Of a DNA stretch of 64,000 bases, positions 54,480 through 64,000 are shown piece by piece (the first letter of the stretch is position 1; every line of letters begins with the position of its first letter). A program made the translations under genes and the position numbers. Source of the DNA: Burkholderia latens (GTDB lineage Bacteria > Pseudomonadota > Gammaproteobacteria > Burkholderiales > Burkholderiaceae). Location: NCBI RefSeq assembly GCF_902499045.1, contig NZ_CABVPL010000022.1, forward strand, positions 38,905 through 102,904, given 5' to 3'. Under the pieces are notes generated by a model that was not told the DNA's origin, ran no database searches, and saw nothing but the letters and a program-made list of their open reading frames with translations.

Positions 54480-55607
54480 TCATGTCAGCGCTCCGGCTAC
54501 GGGGGACGTCGTCAGGAAACGTCCCGGCAAATACGGTTCGATGTCGATCGGCGGCTGCTCGCCGGTCATCAGCGCGGCGACGAGCCGCGCACTGCCCGGC
54601 GCGGTCGTCACGCCGAGCCCTTCGTGTCCGACCGCGAGCCACACGCCCGGCCGCGCCGGATGTTCGCCGAGCAGCGGCAGGCCGTCGGGGCTCGCGCAAC
54701 GAAAGCCCGTCCACGCGCGGATCGCGTTCAGGTCGGCCAGATCCGGCAGATAGCCGACCGCGCGGCGCAGCATGCGCGCGAGCACCGGCGGCTCGATGCG
54801 CGCGTCTTCCGTATCGAACTGGCGCGACGAGCCGATCAGCAGCTGGCCGGTGGGCCGCGGCTGCACGTTGAACGCGACCGACGTGCCGTCGCTCGCATGC
54901 GCGCTCGCGGCGTAGCCGAGCTCGACGAGCTGGTGCGCCACCTGGCCCGGATAGCGGTCGGTAATCAGCAGATGGCCCTTCTTCGGACGCAGCGGCAACT
55001 CGGGCAACAACGTGCGCGCGGCGACGCCGTTCGCGACGACGACGCGCTGCGCGCGCAGCGTGTCGCCGCTCGCGAGCGTCACGCTCGGGCCGTCGACGGC
55101 CACCGCGCGGTCGCGCCGCAACGTGATGTCCGGCACACGCTGCAACAGCCAGCTCGCGGCGACGGGCGCATAGAGAATCGCGTCGCCGGGAATCTTCAGC
55201 GCGCCGCCGAGACCGGCGCGCAGCATCGGCTCGAGGTACGCGAGCGTCGCCGCATCGATCAGTTCGCCCGCGACGCCGTGGGCAGCGAGCGTCGCCTGCT
55301 TCGCGCGCGCGAGATCCATCTCGTGGGCATCCGCCGCGAGCCAAAGCGTGCCGCAGTTCCGGTACGCGCAGCCTTCCGGCATCTCGCCGGCGAGCGCGCG
55401 CCACAGCTCGATCGAGTAATGACTCAGCGCGAGCTCCGCCGCGTTGTCGTCCATCGCGACGAGGTGCCCCATGCCGGCGCCGGTCGCGCCGCCGCTCGCG
55501 TCGTCGACGACGAGCACGCGCAGCCCGCGCCGCGCGAGTTCATGCGCGCACGCGGCGCCGACGATGCCGGCGCCGATCACGACGACGTCGGTGCTGGTTT
55601 CGCTCAC
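54480..55607 (-). CDS. D-Hydroxyproline dehydrogenase, beta-type subunit (DAO-family FAD enzyme)
   Basis: This 375-residue D-amino-acid-oxidase-fold flavoprotein has the FAD motif [21 protein letters not shown] near residue 9-29, and a C-terminal [24 protein letters not shown] block near 320 typical of sarcosine/glycine oxidases. It should hold the substrate site that oxidises cis-4-hydroxy-D-proline. It starts with GTG at 55607, overlapping the epimerase stop (GTGA). A longer frame upstream has no support. Homology to HcnC-type subunits is clear; substrate is inferred. Confidence 0.87.
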   Translation of the reverse strand: MSETSTDVVVIGAGIVGAACAHELARRGLRVLVVDDASGGATGAGMGHLVAMDDNAAELALSHYSIELWRALAGEMPEGCAYRNCGTLWLAADAHEMDLARAKQATLAAHGVAGELIDAATLAYLEPMLRAGLGGALKIPGDAILYAPVAASWLLQRVPDITLRRDRAVAVDGPSVTLASGDTLRAQRVVVANGVAARTLLPELPLRPKKGHLLITDRYPGQVAHQLVELGYAASAHASDGTSVAFNVQPRPTGQLLIGSSRQFDTEDARIEPPVLARMLRRAVGYLPDLADLNAIRAWTGFRCASPDGLPLLGEHPARPGVWLAVGHEGLGVTTAPGSARLVAALMTGEQPPIDIEPYLPGRFLTTSPVAGALT

Positions 55608-56536
55608 GACACGATGCCCCAGCCGAACGGATCGTCTTCCTGGATCAGCAGCGTCGCTTCCGCGCTCAGGTGCGCGCTGCCGCGGATCGTCGGCACGATA
55701 CCGCCGTCGGCCTGCACATAGCTTGCGTGGAACACGCTGCCGATCACGCTCGCCTGGCGCCACACGACGCCCGGTTCGAGCTTGCCGTCAGCCGCGAGGC
55801 ACGCGAGCTTCGCGCTCGTGCCGGTGCCGCAAGGCGAGCGGTCGTACGCGTGGCCGGGACACAGAACGAAGCTGCGGCTGTCGTGTTCGGGATCGTCCGC
55901 GAACAGTTCGATATGGTCGATCTCGCCGCCGTTCGCACCGGTGATTCCCGCGCGCTCGAGCCCCGCACGCACCGCGGACGAATAGGCGGTCAACGCCGCG
56001 ACGTTGTCGCCGGCCACGCGCTGGCCGTGATCGCTGATCAGGAAGAACCAGTTGCCGCCCCACGCGACGTCGCCCTTCACGGGGCCGTAACCCGGCACGT
56101 CGACCTCGACGCCCTTCGCATGGCGATACGCGAGCACGTTGCGCACGCTCACCGACAGGTCGTCGTGCAGTGTCGCCTCGACGGTGCCGACCGGCGTTTC
56201 GATCTTGTGCACGCCCGGCGCGATGCGGCCCATGTGATGCAGCGTGCGCACGACGCCGATCGTACCGTGCCCGCACATCCCGAGATAGCCGCTGTTGTTG
56301 AAGAAGATCACGCCGGCCGCCGCTTCCGGCGACACCGGCTCGCACAGCAGCGCGCCGACCAGCACGTCGCTGCCGCGCGGCTCGAGGATGCACGCGGTGC
56401 GGTAGCGATCGTGCTCGCGCGCGAGCACGTCGCGACGCTCGGCCATCGTGCCGTTGCCGAGCGCCGGAAAACCGGACACGACGAGCCGCGTGGGTTCGCC
56501 GCCGGTGTGCGAATCGATGATCTGGATGCGCTTCAT
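55604..56536 (-). CDS. lhpA: 4-Hydroxyproline 2-epimerase
   Basis: This 310-residue proline-racemase-family enzyme has both catalytic cysteines: Cys88 in MCGHGTIG and Cys236 in [10 protein letters not shown]. Two Cys mark racemases and epimerases; a Thr in the second place would mark a trans-3-hydroxyproline dehydratase. It interconverts trans-4-hydroxy-L-proline and cis-4-hydroxy-D-proline. It heads the minus-strand operon. ATG 56536 (MKRIQ) is used; an ATG directly before it (56539) is equally possible. The family name lhpA/hypRE is used for such genes. Confidence 0.93.
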   Translation of the reverse strand: MKRIQIIDSHTGGEPTRLVVSGFPALGNGTMAERRDVLAREHDRYRTACILEPRGSDVLVGALLCEPVSPEAAAGVIFFNNSGYLGMCGHGTIGVVRTLHHMGRIAPGVHKIETPVGTVEATLHDDLSVSVRNVLAYRHAKGVEVDVPGYGPVKGDVAWGGNWFFLISDHGQRVAGDNVAALTAYSSAVRAGLERAGITGANGGEIDHIELFADDPEHDSRSFVLCPGHAYDRSPCGTGTSAKLACLAADGKLEPGVVWRQASVIGSVFHASYVQADGGIVPTIRGSAHLSAEATLLIQEDDPFGWGIVS

Positions 56537-57137
56537 CATCAGCCGTCCGAAGTGGGGAAAGGAGCATAGCTTCCTCCGTCGCGCGTCCGTCCGCTTGTGG
56601 CTTTTCGATGAAGGCGGCGACGAAATCGGCATAGTGCGGAGCACCTTTCGGAACCCTTCCGGCCGCTGTGCCGATTTCGTCATTTTGCTCCGCGATACGA
56701 CTCAAGCGTGACGGGCGTTTGCACGGCGATACTGGTTGCACGTCGACGCGCATGTCGCGGCCGATACGCAGCAGGAGATTGCAGTGAGCCGAAACGCCAT
56801 CCGGCGGGCGGGGTGTTCGCCGCCGTCAACCACCGGTTCGTACCGCGCGCTTCCATTGCGTTCGACACCGCGCACCGCGCCGAAACGGCCCCGGTAAACC
56901 GCTGACCGACTGCCCTGCGGCGGGAAGCGGCTTCCCCGCCGTTGCATCGCCGCTGCCGGTCGGTCATGGCCAAGACGGGCCCGTTCGCCGCCGCGCCACC
57001 GCGCGCCGCGCATCGACGGTCCGACGGCCGCCCGCTCGTTCGAACCGGTCGCACGCCGGCCGGCAGGCGCCGCGCCGCTGCTCCGTCGGAGCGCGGTGCA
57101 GGACTGCCTGCCCCAATATTTCCCAGGAGACAAACCC
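56537..57137. promoter_or_regulatory. Divergent control region of the two hydroxyproline operons
   Basis: This 601-bp region has no credible gene; small open frames are Arg/Pro-rich shadows. It must hold both divergent promoters. A strong hairpin with a single bulge (CGGCGGGAAG / CTTCCCCGCCG) is at 56918-56941. No regulator gene is present in or beside this region. Confidence 0.6.
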
Positions 57138-58859
57138 ATGCCAGGCCAAGGCAACACTCACCCGTCCGTCCCGCTTTCCCGTTCCGTGCCCGCCGACGGC
57201 GGTCACGGCAAATTCAAGAAACAGCTGTCGCTGACCGACCTCACGTTCATCGGCCTCGGTGCGATCTTCGGTTCGGGTTGGCTGTTCGCCGCGAGCCACG
57301 TGTCGACGATCGCCGGCCCGGCCGGCATCTTCTCGTGGCTGCTGGGCGGCTTCGCGGTGCTGCTGCTCGGCATCGTCTACTGCGAACTCGGCGCCGCGCT
57401 GCCGCGCGCGGGCGGCGTGGTCCGCTACCCGGTGTTCTCGCACGGCCCGCTGCTCGGCTACCTGATGGGGTTCATCACGCTGATCGCGTTTTCGAGCCTG
57501 ATCGCGATCGAGGTGGTCGCCGCGCGCCAGTACGCGGCCGCGTGGTTCCCGGGCCTGACGCAGACCGGGTCGAGCGATCCGACGACGCTCGGCTGGCTCG
57601 TGCAGGCCGCGCTGCTGTGCTTCTTCTTTTATCTGAACTATTCGAGCGTGAAGACGTTCGCGAAGGCGAACAACATCATCAGCGTGTTCAAGTTCGTCGT
57701 GCCGCTGTCGGTGATCGCGGTGCTGTTCACCTTCTTCAAGCCCGCGAACCTGACCACGCACGGCTTCGCGCCGTTCGGCATGCCGGGCATCGAGATGGCC
57801 GTGTCGGCCGGCGGCATCATCTTCGCGTATCTCGGCCTCACGCCGATCGTGTCGGTCGCGAGCGAAGTGCGCAATCCGCAGCGCACGATCCCGATCGCGC
57901 TGATCCTGTCGATCCTGCTGTCGACGCTGATCTACGTGCTGCTGCAGCTCGCGTTCATCGGCAGCATCCCGACCGACATGCTCGCCGCCGGCTGGCACGA
58001 CGTCAGCAAGGCATTCTCGCTGCCGTACCGCGACATCGCGCTCGCGCTCGGCGTCGGCTGGCTCGCGGTGATGGTCGTGGCCGACGCGATGATCTCGCCG
58101 AGCGGCTGCGGCAACATCTACATGAACGCGACGCCGCGCGTCGTCTACGGCTGGGCGAAGACGGGCACGTTCTTCAAGGTATTCACGCGCGTCGACGAAG
58201 CGTCGGGCATCCCGCGCGCGGGCCTGTGGCTGACGTTCGGCCTCGCGATCTTCTGGACGATGCCGTTCCCGTCGTGGGAAGCACTGATCAACATCGTGTC
58301 GGCCGCGCTCGTGCTCAGCTACGCGGTCGCGCCCGTGTCGGTCGCCGCGCTGCGCCGCACCGCGCCCGGCCTGCCGCGGCCGTTCCGCGCGGTCGCGTTC
58401 GGCATCACCGGGCCCGCGTCGTTCGTGATCGCCGCGCTGATCGTCTACTGGTCGGGCTGGAGCACGGTGTCCTGGCTGCTCGGCCTGCAGATCGCGATGT
58501 TCGTGATCTATCTCGCCTGCCGCCGCTGGGTGCCGACCGCGCACCTGAGCCTCGCCGAGCAGGTGCGCTCGTCCGCGTGGCTGATCGCGTTCTACGCGGC
58601 GATGATCGTGCTGTCGTATTTCGGCGGCTTCGGCGGCACCGGCCAGCTCGCGCATCCGTACGACACGGCCGTCGTCGCGGCCGCCGCGCTCGTCATCTAT
58701 TACTGGGGCGCCAACACCGGCGTCCGCTCCGACAAGCTGCAGCTCGAAGACGACGAAGACTTACACCCACACGTTTCCCCTTCCCACTCCGGCCGGGCGC
58801 ATCACGCCCGGCCCCGCATTGTTCGAGGAAAACCATGCAACTCACAGGTCAGCTCCTGA
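57138..58859 (+). CDS. APC-family amino-acid permease of the hydroxyproline cluster
   Basis: This 573-residue protein has about 12-14 transmembrane segments and the APC motif [15 protein letters not shown] near residue 37-51. It resembles YdgF/AspT-type broad amino-acid permeases. Its place before the hydroxyproline aldehyde dehydrogenase points to hydroxyproline uptake. AGGAGA precedes ATG 57138 by eight bases. After DDED (codon 541) comes a rare TTA (58761-58763), then 31 residues that cross a GC-rich hairpin and overlap the next gene by 25 bp, so the natural stop was probably at codon 542. Confidence 0.88.
   Translation: MPGQGNTHPSVPLSRSVPADGGHGKFKKQLSLTDLTFIGLGAIFGSGWLFAASHVSTIAGPAGIFSWLLGGFAVLLLGIVYCELGAALPRAGGVVRYPVFSHGPLLGYLMGFITLIAFSSLIAIEVVAARQYAAAWFPGLTQTGSSDPTTLGWLVQAALLCFFFYLNYSSVKTFAKANNIISVFKFVVPLSVIAVLFTFFKPANLTTHGFAPFGMPGIEMAVSAGGIIFAYLGLTPIVSVASEVRNPQRTIPIALILSILLSTLIYVLLQLAFIGSIPTDMLAAGWHDVSKAFSLPYRDIALALGVGWLAVMVVADAMISPSGCGNIYMNATPRVVYGWAKTGTFFKVFTRVDEASGIPRAGLWLTFGLAIFWTMPFPSWEALINIVSAALVLSYAVAPVSVAALRRTAPGLPRPFRAVAFGITGPASFVIAALIVYWSGWSTVSWLLGLQIAMFVIYLACRRWVPTAHLSLAEQVRSSAWLIAFYAAMIVLSYFGGFGGTGQLAHPYDTAVVAAAALVIYYWGANTGVRSDKLQLEDDEDLHPHVSPSHSGRAHHARPRIVRGKPCNSQVSS
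58791..58813 (+). other. Perfect hairpin GGCCGGGCG-CATCA-CGCCCGGCC in the permease 3' end
   Basis: A 9-bp perfect stem just before the aldehyde-dehydrogenase start (58835). It looks like intergenic sequence, as a processing or stability signal between two genes, and supports the idea that the frame across it is not normally translated. Confidence 0.6.
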
Positions 58860-60427
58860 TCGGCCAGTCGGCCATTGCCGGACGGAACGGCACCCTCCAC
58901 GCGATCGCCGCCGCGACGGGCGAAACGCTCGAACCCGCATTCGGCGGCGCGAGCCTGCACGACCTGGAGGCGGCCTGCGCGCTCGCCGACGATGCATTCG
59001 ATACGTATCGCGAAACGAGCCCCGAGCAGCGCGCCGCGTTTCTCGACGCGATCGGCCGCAACATCGTCGCGCTCGGCGACGACCTGATCGAGCGCTGCGT
59101 GACCGAAACAGGCCTGCCGCGCGCGCGCATCGAAGGCGAACGCGGCCGCACGGTCGGCCAGCTCGCGCTGTTCGCGTCGCTCGTGCGCGACGGCGGCTAT
59201 ATCGATGCGCGCATCGATCCGGCCCGCCCGGACCGCAAGCCGCTGCCGCGCGTCGACCTGCGTCTGCGCAACGTCGCGATCGGGCCGGTCGCCGTGTTCG
59301 GCGCATCGAACTTCCCGCTCGCGTTCTCGGTCGCCGGCGGCGATACCGCATCGGCGCTCGCGGCCGGCTGCCCCGTGATCGTCAAGGCGCATTCCGCGCA
59401 TCCGGGCACGTCCGAGCTCGTCGGCCGCGCGATCCAGCAGGCCGTGCGCGAATGCGGGCTGCCGGCCGGCGTGTTCTCGCTGCTGTTCGACGCGTCGCGT
59501 GAAATCGGCCAGGCGCTCGTCGCGGACCCGCGCATCAAGGCCGTCGGCTTCACCGGCTCGCGCCGCGGCGGCGTCGCGCTGATGAACATCGCGGCCGCGC
59601 GCCACGAGCCGATTCCGGTCTACGCGGAAATGAGTTCGATCAATCCGGTGCTGCTGTTCCCGGCCGCGCTCGACGCGCGCCACGACACGATCGCGCCGCA
59701 GTTCGTCGCATCGCTCGCGCTCGGCGCCGGCCAGTTCTGCACGAATCCGGGGCTCGTGCTCGCCGTCGACGGTCCCGCGCTGCGCGCGTTCGAAGCCGCC
59801 GCGGCCACCGCCGTGCAGGCGACCGCCGCGCAGACGATGCTCACCCCGCACATCCACGCGAGCTATGCGCAAGGCGTGGCCGCGCTGCGCGCGCACGACG
59901 CGGTCGAGCTGCTCGCCGAAGGCGTCGAAGGCGGCCGCTACCAGGCACGCGCGGCACTGTTCGCGACGTCGGCCGACGCGTTCATCGCGCACCCGGAACT
60001 GCGCGACGAAGTGTTCGGCCCCGCATCGCTGATCGTGCGCTGCCCGGACGCCGACACGCTGCATCGCGTGCTGAAGTCGCTGGAAGGCCAGTTGACGATC
60101 GCCGCGCATCTCGCCGACGGCGACGCCGCGCTGTTCGCCGCACTGCGCCCGACGCTCGAGCGCAAGGCCGGCCGCATTCTCGTCAACGGCTTCGGCACCG
60201 GCGTCGAGGTCGGTCACGCGATGGTGCACGGCGGCCCTTTCCCGGCCACGTCCGACACGCGCACGACGTCGGTCGGCGCGCGCGCGATCGAGCGCTTCCT
60301 GCGCCCCGTGTCGTACCAGGACGTGCCCGACGCACTGCTGCCCGACGCGGTCCGTAACGGCAATCCGCTGAACGTGCCGCAACGCATCGACGGCGTGCCG
60401 GCGCCGCGGGAATCGCGCGATGTCTGA
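58835..60427 (+). CDS. 2,5-Dioxovalerate (alpha-ketoglutaric semialdehyde) dehydrogenase
   Basis: This 530-residue aldehyde dehydrogenase has Cys302 as nucleophile ([10 protein letters not shown]) and Glu265 (EMSSINPV) as base. [29 protein letters not shown] near 156-184 is typical of the KGSADH group, which is longer than most ALDHs. It oxidises 2-oxoglutarate semialdehyde to 2-oxoglutarate with NAD(P), the last step of hydroxyproline, arabinose and glucarate routes. The start at 58835 has GAGGAA upstream. It overlaps the reductase gene by 8 bp at its end. Confidence 0.93.
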   Translation: MQLTGQLLIGQSAIAGRNGTLHAIAAATGETLEPAFGGASLHDLEAACALADDAFDTYRETSPEQRAAFLDAIGRNIVALGDDLIERCVTETGLPRARIEGERGRTVGQLALFASLVRDGGYIDARIDPARPDRKPLPRVDLRLRNVAIGPVAVFGASNFPLAFSVAGGDTASALAAGCPVIVKAHSAHPGTSELVGRAIQQAVRECGLPAGVFSLLFDASREIGQALVADPRIKAVGFTGSRRGGVALMNIAAARHEPIPVYAEMSSINPVLLFPAALDARHDTIAPQFVASLALGAGQFCTNPGLVLAVDGPALRAFEAAAATAVQATAAQTMLTPHIHASYAQGVAALRAHDAVELLAEGVEGGRYQARAALFATSADAFIAHPELRDEVFGPASLIVRCPDADTLHRVLKSLEGQLTIAAHLADGDAALFAALRPTLERKAGRILVNGFGTGVEVGHAMVHGGPFPATSDTRTTSVGARAIERFLRPVSYQDVPDALLPDAVRNGNPLNVPQRIDGVPAPRESRDV

Positions 60428-61442
60428 GCCGCTCGCCGAAGTCGTCCTGTCGCTCGATGAGGTTTACGCCCTCGCGCTGCGCGTGCTGACCTACAACGGG
60501 ATGTCGGATGCGCACGCGCACGCGATCGCGCGCGTGATCACGCAGGGCCAGCGCGACGAGTGCCATTCGCACGGCGTGTACCGGCTGCTCGTGTGCGTGC
60601 GCTCGCTGAAGAAAGGCAAGGTCGATCCGCAGGCCGTGCCGACGCTGCGCCGGCTGTCGTCGTCGATCGTGGCGGTCGACGCGCATCGCGGCTTCTCGCT
60701 GCTGAGCTTCGAAACCGGCCTGCCGGTGCTCGTCGAGATGGCGAGGCAGCACGGGATCGCCGCGATGGTGATCAACCGCTGCTATCACTTCTCGGCGCTG
60801 TGGCCCGAGGTCGAGGCGATCGCGGCCGAAGGGCTCGCCGGCATCGCGATGAACCCGAGCCACAGCTGGGTCGCGCCGGAAGGCGGGCGTGAACCGGTGT
60901 TCGGCACCAACCCGATCGCGTTCGCGTGGCCGCGGCCGGGCGGCGTGCCGTTCGTGTTCGACTTCGCGACGAGCGCGATCGCGCGCGGCGACATCGAGCT
61001 GCACGCGAAACTCGGCAAACCGATCCCGCCGGACTGGGCGATCGATGCCGACGGCCGGCCGACCACCGATCCGAAGGCCGCGCTGCAGGGCGCGATGCGC
61101 ACGTTCGGCGGCCACAAGGGCTCGGCGCTCGCGGCAATGGTCGAGCTGCTCGGCGGCGCGCTGATCGGCGACATGACGAGCCAGGAGTCGATGGACTTCG
61201 ACGAAGGCGTCGGCGCGACGCCGTGCCACGGCGAACTCGTGATCGCGCTCGATCCGAAGGTGTTCCTCGGCGACGAGCTCGACGCGGGGCTCGCGCGCGG
61301 CGAGCGGATGTTCGCGTCGATCACCGGCCAGGGCGCGCGGCTGCCGTCGCAGCGGCGCTTCGATGCGCGTGCGCGCAGCATCGCGCACGGCGTGCGGATT
61401 CCGAAGCCGTTGTACGACGAAATCCTGGCGCTGCTCGACTGA
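60420..61442 (+). CDS. Ldh_2-family cyclic-imine reductase (Pyr2C/Pip2C reductase-like)
   Basis: This 340-residue protein is of the malate/L-lactate/YlbC-type family (PF02615), with CHSHGVYRL near residue 48-56, [10 protein letters not shown] near 162 and [21 protein letters not shown] near 223. The DpkA/LhpI branch reduces delta1-pyrroline-2-carboxylate or piperideine-2-carboxylate with NADPH. In hydroxyproline clusters it makes L-proline from the cyclic imine of trans-3-hydroxyproline or of D-proline. Its ATG overlaps the aldehyde-dehydrogenase stop. The exact imine is inferred. Confidence 0.87.
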   Translation: MSEPLAEVVLSLDEVYALALRVLTYNGMSDAHAHAIARVITQGQRDECHSHGVYRLLVCVRSLKKGKVDPQAVPTLRRLSSSIVAVDAHRGFSLLSFETGLPVLVEMARQHGIAAMVINRCYHFSALWPEVEAIAAEGLAGIAMNPSHSWVAPEGGREPVFGTNPIAFAWPRPGGVPFVFDFATSAIARGDIELHAKLGKPIPPDWAIDADGRPTTDPKAALQGAMRTFGGHKGSALAAMVELLGGALIGDMTSQESMDFDEGVGATPCHGELVIALDPKVFLGDELDAGLARGERMFASITGQGARLPSQRRFDARARSIAHGVRIPKPLYDEILALLD

Positions 61443-61814
61443 CGCGCGGCAGCGGACGGCATGGCGCGGCATCATCGCCGGCAAGACGGGGATGATGCCG
61501 CTGCCGGGCTCCGCCGGTGAGCGCCTGCTTCTGACTTCGCGCGTTGGCGGCGTCCGCCATTCCGCCATTCCGCCATTCCACCTTCGCGGCCTCGCGCCGC
61601 GCCTTGTGCGCCTCGTTCGCCTCGGTTGCCCACTCGCGCGCGCCGCCCCACCCGCGTCAGCCGGCCTGCCCCGCGCCCGCCGCCCGCCCGGCGGCTGTGG
61701 GATAATCGTCGGGTTTGCCCAGGGCGCAGCTCAAGAGGTTGTTCGCACGGGCGCGCGAGAGGCCTTTATTCCCGTGCCTCCACCCTTTTCCGCGATATTT
61801 CTTCAGCCATCACA
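61443..61814. promoter_or_regulatory. Region upstream of ilvD
   Basis: A 372-bp region without a convincing gene. TGTGGGATAAT at 61696-61706 is a good extended -10 for ilvD transcription, giving a leader of about 100 nt. I saw no attenuator-like leader peptide with runs of Ile, Leu or Val codons. Confidence 0.55.
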
Positions 61815-63674
61815 ATGCCCACATACCGTTCCAAAACCTCCACCGCCGGCCGCAACATGGCAGGTGCGCGCTCGCTGTGGCGCGCCACCGGCATGAAAGA
61901 CGACGATTTCTCGAAGCCGATCATCGCGGTCGTCAACTCGTTCACGCAATTCGTGCCCGGACACGTGCACCTGAAGGATCTCGGCCAGCTCGTCGCGCGC
62001 GAGATCGAAGCCGCGGGCGGCGTCGCGAAGGAATTCAACACGATCGCGGTCGACGACGGCATCGCGATGGGCCACGACGGCATGCTGTACTCGCTGCCGA
62101 GCCGCGACATCATCGCCGACTCGGTCGAATACATGGTGAACGCGCACTGCGCGGACGCGATGGTCTGCATCTCGAACTGCGACAAGATCACGCCGGGGAT
62201 GCTGATGGCCGCGATGCGCCTGAACATTCCGGTGATCTTCGTGTCGGGCGGCCCGATGGAAGCCGGCAAGACGCGTCTCGCGAACCCCGTCACCAAGGCC
62301 ATCGAACTGAAGAAGCTCGACCTCGTCGACGCGATGGTGATCGCGGCCGACCAGTCGTATTCGGATGCGGACGTCGCCGAAGTCGAACGCTCGGCGTGCC
62401 CGACCTGCGGCTCGTGCTCGGGCATGTTCACCGCGAACTCGATGAACTGCCTGACCGAAGCGCTCGGCCTGTCGCTGCCCGGCAACGGCACGGTCGTCGC
62501 GACGCACGCCGATCGCGAGCAGCTGTTCAAGCGCGCCGGCCGCCGCATCGTCGAACTCACGCGCCAGCACTACGAGCAGGACGACATGCGCGTGCTGCCG
62601 CGCTCGGTCGGCTTCAAGGCGTTCGAGAACGCGATGACGCTCGACATCGCGATGGGCGGTTCGACCAACACGATCCTGCACCTGCTCGCGATCGCGCAGG
62701 AAGCCGGCATCGACTTCACGATGAAGGACATCGATCGTCTGTCGCGCAGCGTGCCGCAGCTGTGCAAGGTTGCGCCGAACACGAACAAGTACCACATCGA
62801 GGACGTGCACCGCGCCGGCGGCATCATGGCGATCCTCGGCGAGCTCGACCGCGCCGGCAAGCTGCACACCGACGTGCCGACCGTGCATGCGCCGACGCTG
62901 AAGGACGCGCTCGACCAGTGGGACATCGTCCGCACGGAAGACGAAGCGGTCCGCACGTTCTATCTGGCCGGCCCGGCCGGGATCCCGACGCAGGTCGCGT
63001 TCAGCCAGAACACGCGCTGGCCGAGCCTCGACCTCGATCGCGCCGAAGGCTGCATCCGCTCGTACGAGCATGCGTTCTCGAAGGAAGGCGGCCTCGCGGT
63101 GCTGACGGGCAACATCGCGCTCGACGGCTGCGTGGTGAAGACGGCCGGCGTCGATGAAAGCATCCTCGTGTTCGAAGGCTCGGCGCACGTGACCGAATCT
63201 CAGGACGAAGCGGTCGAGAACATCCTGAACGACAAGGTCAAGGCCGGCGACGTGGTGATCGTGCGCTACGAAGGCCCGAAGGGCGGCCCCGGCATGCAGG
63301 AAATGCTGTACCCGACGAGCTACATCAAGTCGAAGGGCCTCGGCAAGGCATGCGCGCTGCTGACGGACGGCCGCTTCTCGGGCGGCACGTCGGGCCTGTC
63401 GATCGGTCACTGCTCGCCGGAAGCGGCAGCGGGCGGCGCGATCGGCCTCGTGCGCGACGGCGACAAGATCCGCATCGACATTCCGAACCGCACGATCAAC
63501 GTGCTGGTATCGGACGAGGAACTCGCGCGCCGCCGCGACGAGCAGAACGCGAAGGGGTGGAAGCCCGCGCAACCGCGTCCGCGCAAGGTGTCCGCGGCGC
63601 TGAAGGCGTATGCGAAGCTCGTGATGTCGGCCGACAAGGGCGCCGTGCGCGACCTGTCGCTGCTCGACGACTGA
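61815..63674 (+). CDS. ilvD: Dihydroxy-acid dehydratase
   Basis: This 619-residue enzyme dehydrates dihydroxy-isovalerate and dihydroxy-methylvalerate in valine, leucine, isoleucine and pantothenate synthesis, in the cytoplasm. The iron-sulfur ligands are Cys122 (NCDKITPGM) and the CPTCGSCSG block at 195-203; the C-terminal [16 protein letters not shown] is present. The start at 61815 fits E. coli IlvD (616); a frame open to 61626 has no SD or homology. Its promoter is at 61696-61706, its terminator at 63722-63748. It is monocistronic. Confidence 0.97.
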   Translation: MPTYRSKTSTAGRNMAGARSLWRATGMKDDDFSKPIIAVVNSFTQFVPGHVHLKDLGQLVAREIEAAGGVAKEFNTIAVDDGIAMGHDGMLYSLPSRDIIADSVEYMVNAHCADAMVCISNCDKITPGMLMAAMRLNIPVIFVSGGPMEAGKTRLANPVTKAIELKKLDLVDAMVIAADQSYSDADVAEVERSACPTCGSCSGMFTANSMNCLTEALGLSLPGNGTVVATHADREQLFKRAGRRIVELTRQHYEQDDMRVLPRSVGFKAFENAMTLDIAMGGSTNTILHLLAIAQEAGIDFTMKDIDRLSRSVPQLCKVAPNTNKYHIEDVHRAGGIMAILGELDRAGKLHTDVPTVHAPTLKDALDQWDIVRTEDEAVRTFYLAGPAGIPTQVAFSQNTRWPSLDLDRAEGCIRSYEHAFSKEGGLAVLTGNIALDGCVVKTAGVDESILVFEGSAHVTESQDEAVENILNDKVKAGDVVIVRYEGPKGGPGMQEMLYPTSYIKSKGLGKACALLTDGRFSGGTSGLSIGHCSPEAAAGGAIGLVRDGDKIRIDIPNRTINVLVSDEELARRRDEQNAKGWKPAQPRPRKVSAALKAYAKLVMSADKGAVRDLSLLDD

Positions 63675-63721
63675 CGCACGGCGACGCGCCGCTCGAACGG
63701 CCCCTCGGCGCCCGTTAGAGA

Positions 63722-63748
63722 AGCCGCTCTCCGGAGCGGCTTTTTTTC
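63722..63748 (+). terminator. Rho-independent terminator of ilvD
   Basis: AGCCGCTCT-CCGG-AGCGGCT type stem followed by seven T (63741-63747), 47 bp after the ilvD stop. Confidence 0.9.
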
Positions 63749-63775
63749 TTCCGGCGCCGGGCTCGGCCCCGTCGA

Positions 63776-64000
63776 TCAACGGCGGTATTCATCGCTGCGG
63801 GCACCGCCACCGCCGCCGCCATGGCCGCCGTTGTTGTTGCCGCCCCCTTGCGACCGGCCACCGTAACCGCCGCCCGGATTGCCCTGCGGCGGCATCATCC
63901 GCGGCGCGGCGCCCTGCGGGGGCGCGGGATGCACGGCGGCCGCCGGCGGCCGCGCATTGGCGCCGGGGCCGGGCATCGGCGCGGGCCCAGGTACGGGCGC
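63776..64000 (-). CDS. C-terminal end of a Gly/Pro-rich protein (partial)
   Basis: Only the last 74 codons are visible; the gene enters from the right edge on the minus strand. The part is low-complexity: Pro/Ala-rich, then a glycine-rich run with Asn and Gln, ending GGGGGARSDEYRR. Such tails occur on Burkholderia secreted or envelope proteins of unknown function (for example DUF3300-type), but the family cannot be told from this end. Confidence 0.6.
   Translation of the reverse strand, partial: APVPGPAPMPGPGANARPPAAAVHPAPPQGAAPRMMPPQGNPGGGYGGRSQGGGNNNGGHGGGGGGARSDEYRR

Noticed and set aside
1-64000. CRISPR arrays, insertion sequences, integrases or attachment sites
   Set aside because: No regularly spaced repeats, transposase or integrase motifs, or terminal inverted repeats with target duplications were seen; gene content and composition are uniform.

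Overview
The window is high-GC (about two-thirds G+C by eye) chromosomal DNA from a betaproteobacterium, most likely a Burkholderia of the cepacia complex. The evidence is codon use with almost no TTA or TAA, a Burkholderia-type 16-strand porin, an H-NS-like protein of the short betaproteobacterial type, gentisate and protocatechuate catabolism, and tightly packed catabolic operons, many joined by ATGA or GTGA stop/start overlaps. I see no rRNA, tRNA, CRISPR array, insertion sequence or prophage.

Layout. (1) 1-6003, minus strand: the promoter-proximal part of an aryl-polyene/xanthomonadin-like lipid pigment cluster (KS-like protein, acyltransferase, two ACPs, membrane protein, AMP-ligase/dehydratase fusion, glycosyltransferase/acyltransferase fusion), cut by the left edge. 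(2) 6427-17735: housekeeping and mixed genes (YigZ family, H-NS-like, ppk2, ggt, YdjM-like, lhr, YjeH-like exporter). (3) 17832-18555: a HigBA/RelE-like toxin-antitoxin pair with its own promoter and operator. (4) 18690-21415: pcaQ divergent from pcaHG (protocatechuate 3,4-dioxygenase), with a duplicated 60-bp control module between them. (5) 21899-22678: an AraC regulator. (6) 22827-32236, minus: an eight-gene peptide operon, rpiR-iaaA-gsiABCD-P1 peptidase-dppA. (7) 32668-37689, plus: an ExuT-like transporter, a GH31 alpha-glycosidase and a porin behind a promoter with an operator palindrome. (8) 38069-42449: a small membrane protein, a methyltransferase, a metallophosphoesterase broken by an amber codon, and a MauG/CCP-type dihaem peroxidase. 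(9) 42548-42823: a 91-codon unknown gene with two tandem LexA boxes on its promoter. (10) 42968-45024: a MocR regulator divergent from a DUF2917 gene. (11) 45195-46393: an ArsR/BigR-like repressor with a split YeeE/YedE sulfur transporter. (12) 46497-52786: a complete 3-hydroxybenzoate/gentisate operon with a divergent LysR regulator. (13) 52833-61442: two divergent operons for hydroxyproline catabolism. (14) 61815-63674: ilvD, followed by the end of a Gly/Pro-rich protein.

How they fit together. Regions 4 and 12 feed aromatic acids into ring cleavage; regions 6, 7 and 13 import and break down peptides, an alpha-glycoside and hydroxyproline. The hydroxyproline region has the epimerase, a three-subunit dehydrogenase, an aldehyde dehydrogenase, a permease and a cyclic-imine reductase, but no DapA-like deaminase. 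The most notable signals are the SOS-controlled orphan (42485-42823), the unusual-bond peptide operon, the duplicated pca control module, and two single-base stop changes: a premature TAG in the phosphoesterase and a likely lost stop in the permease at 57138-58859. All family calls come from reading motifs in the translated sequence; no database was searched.
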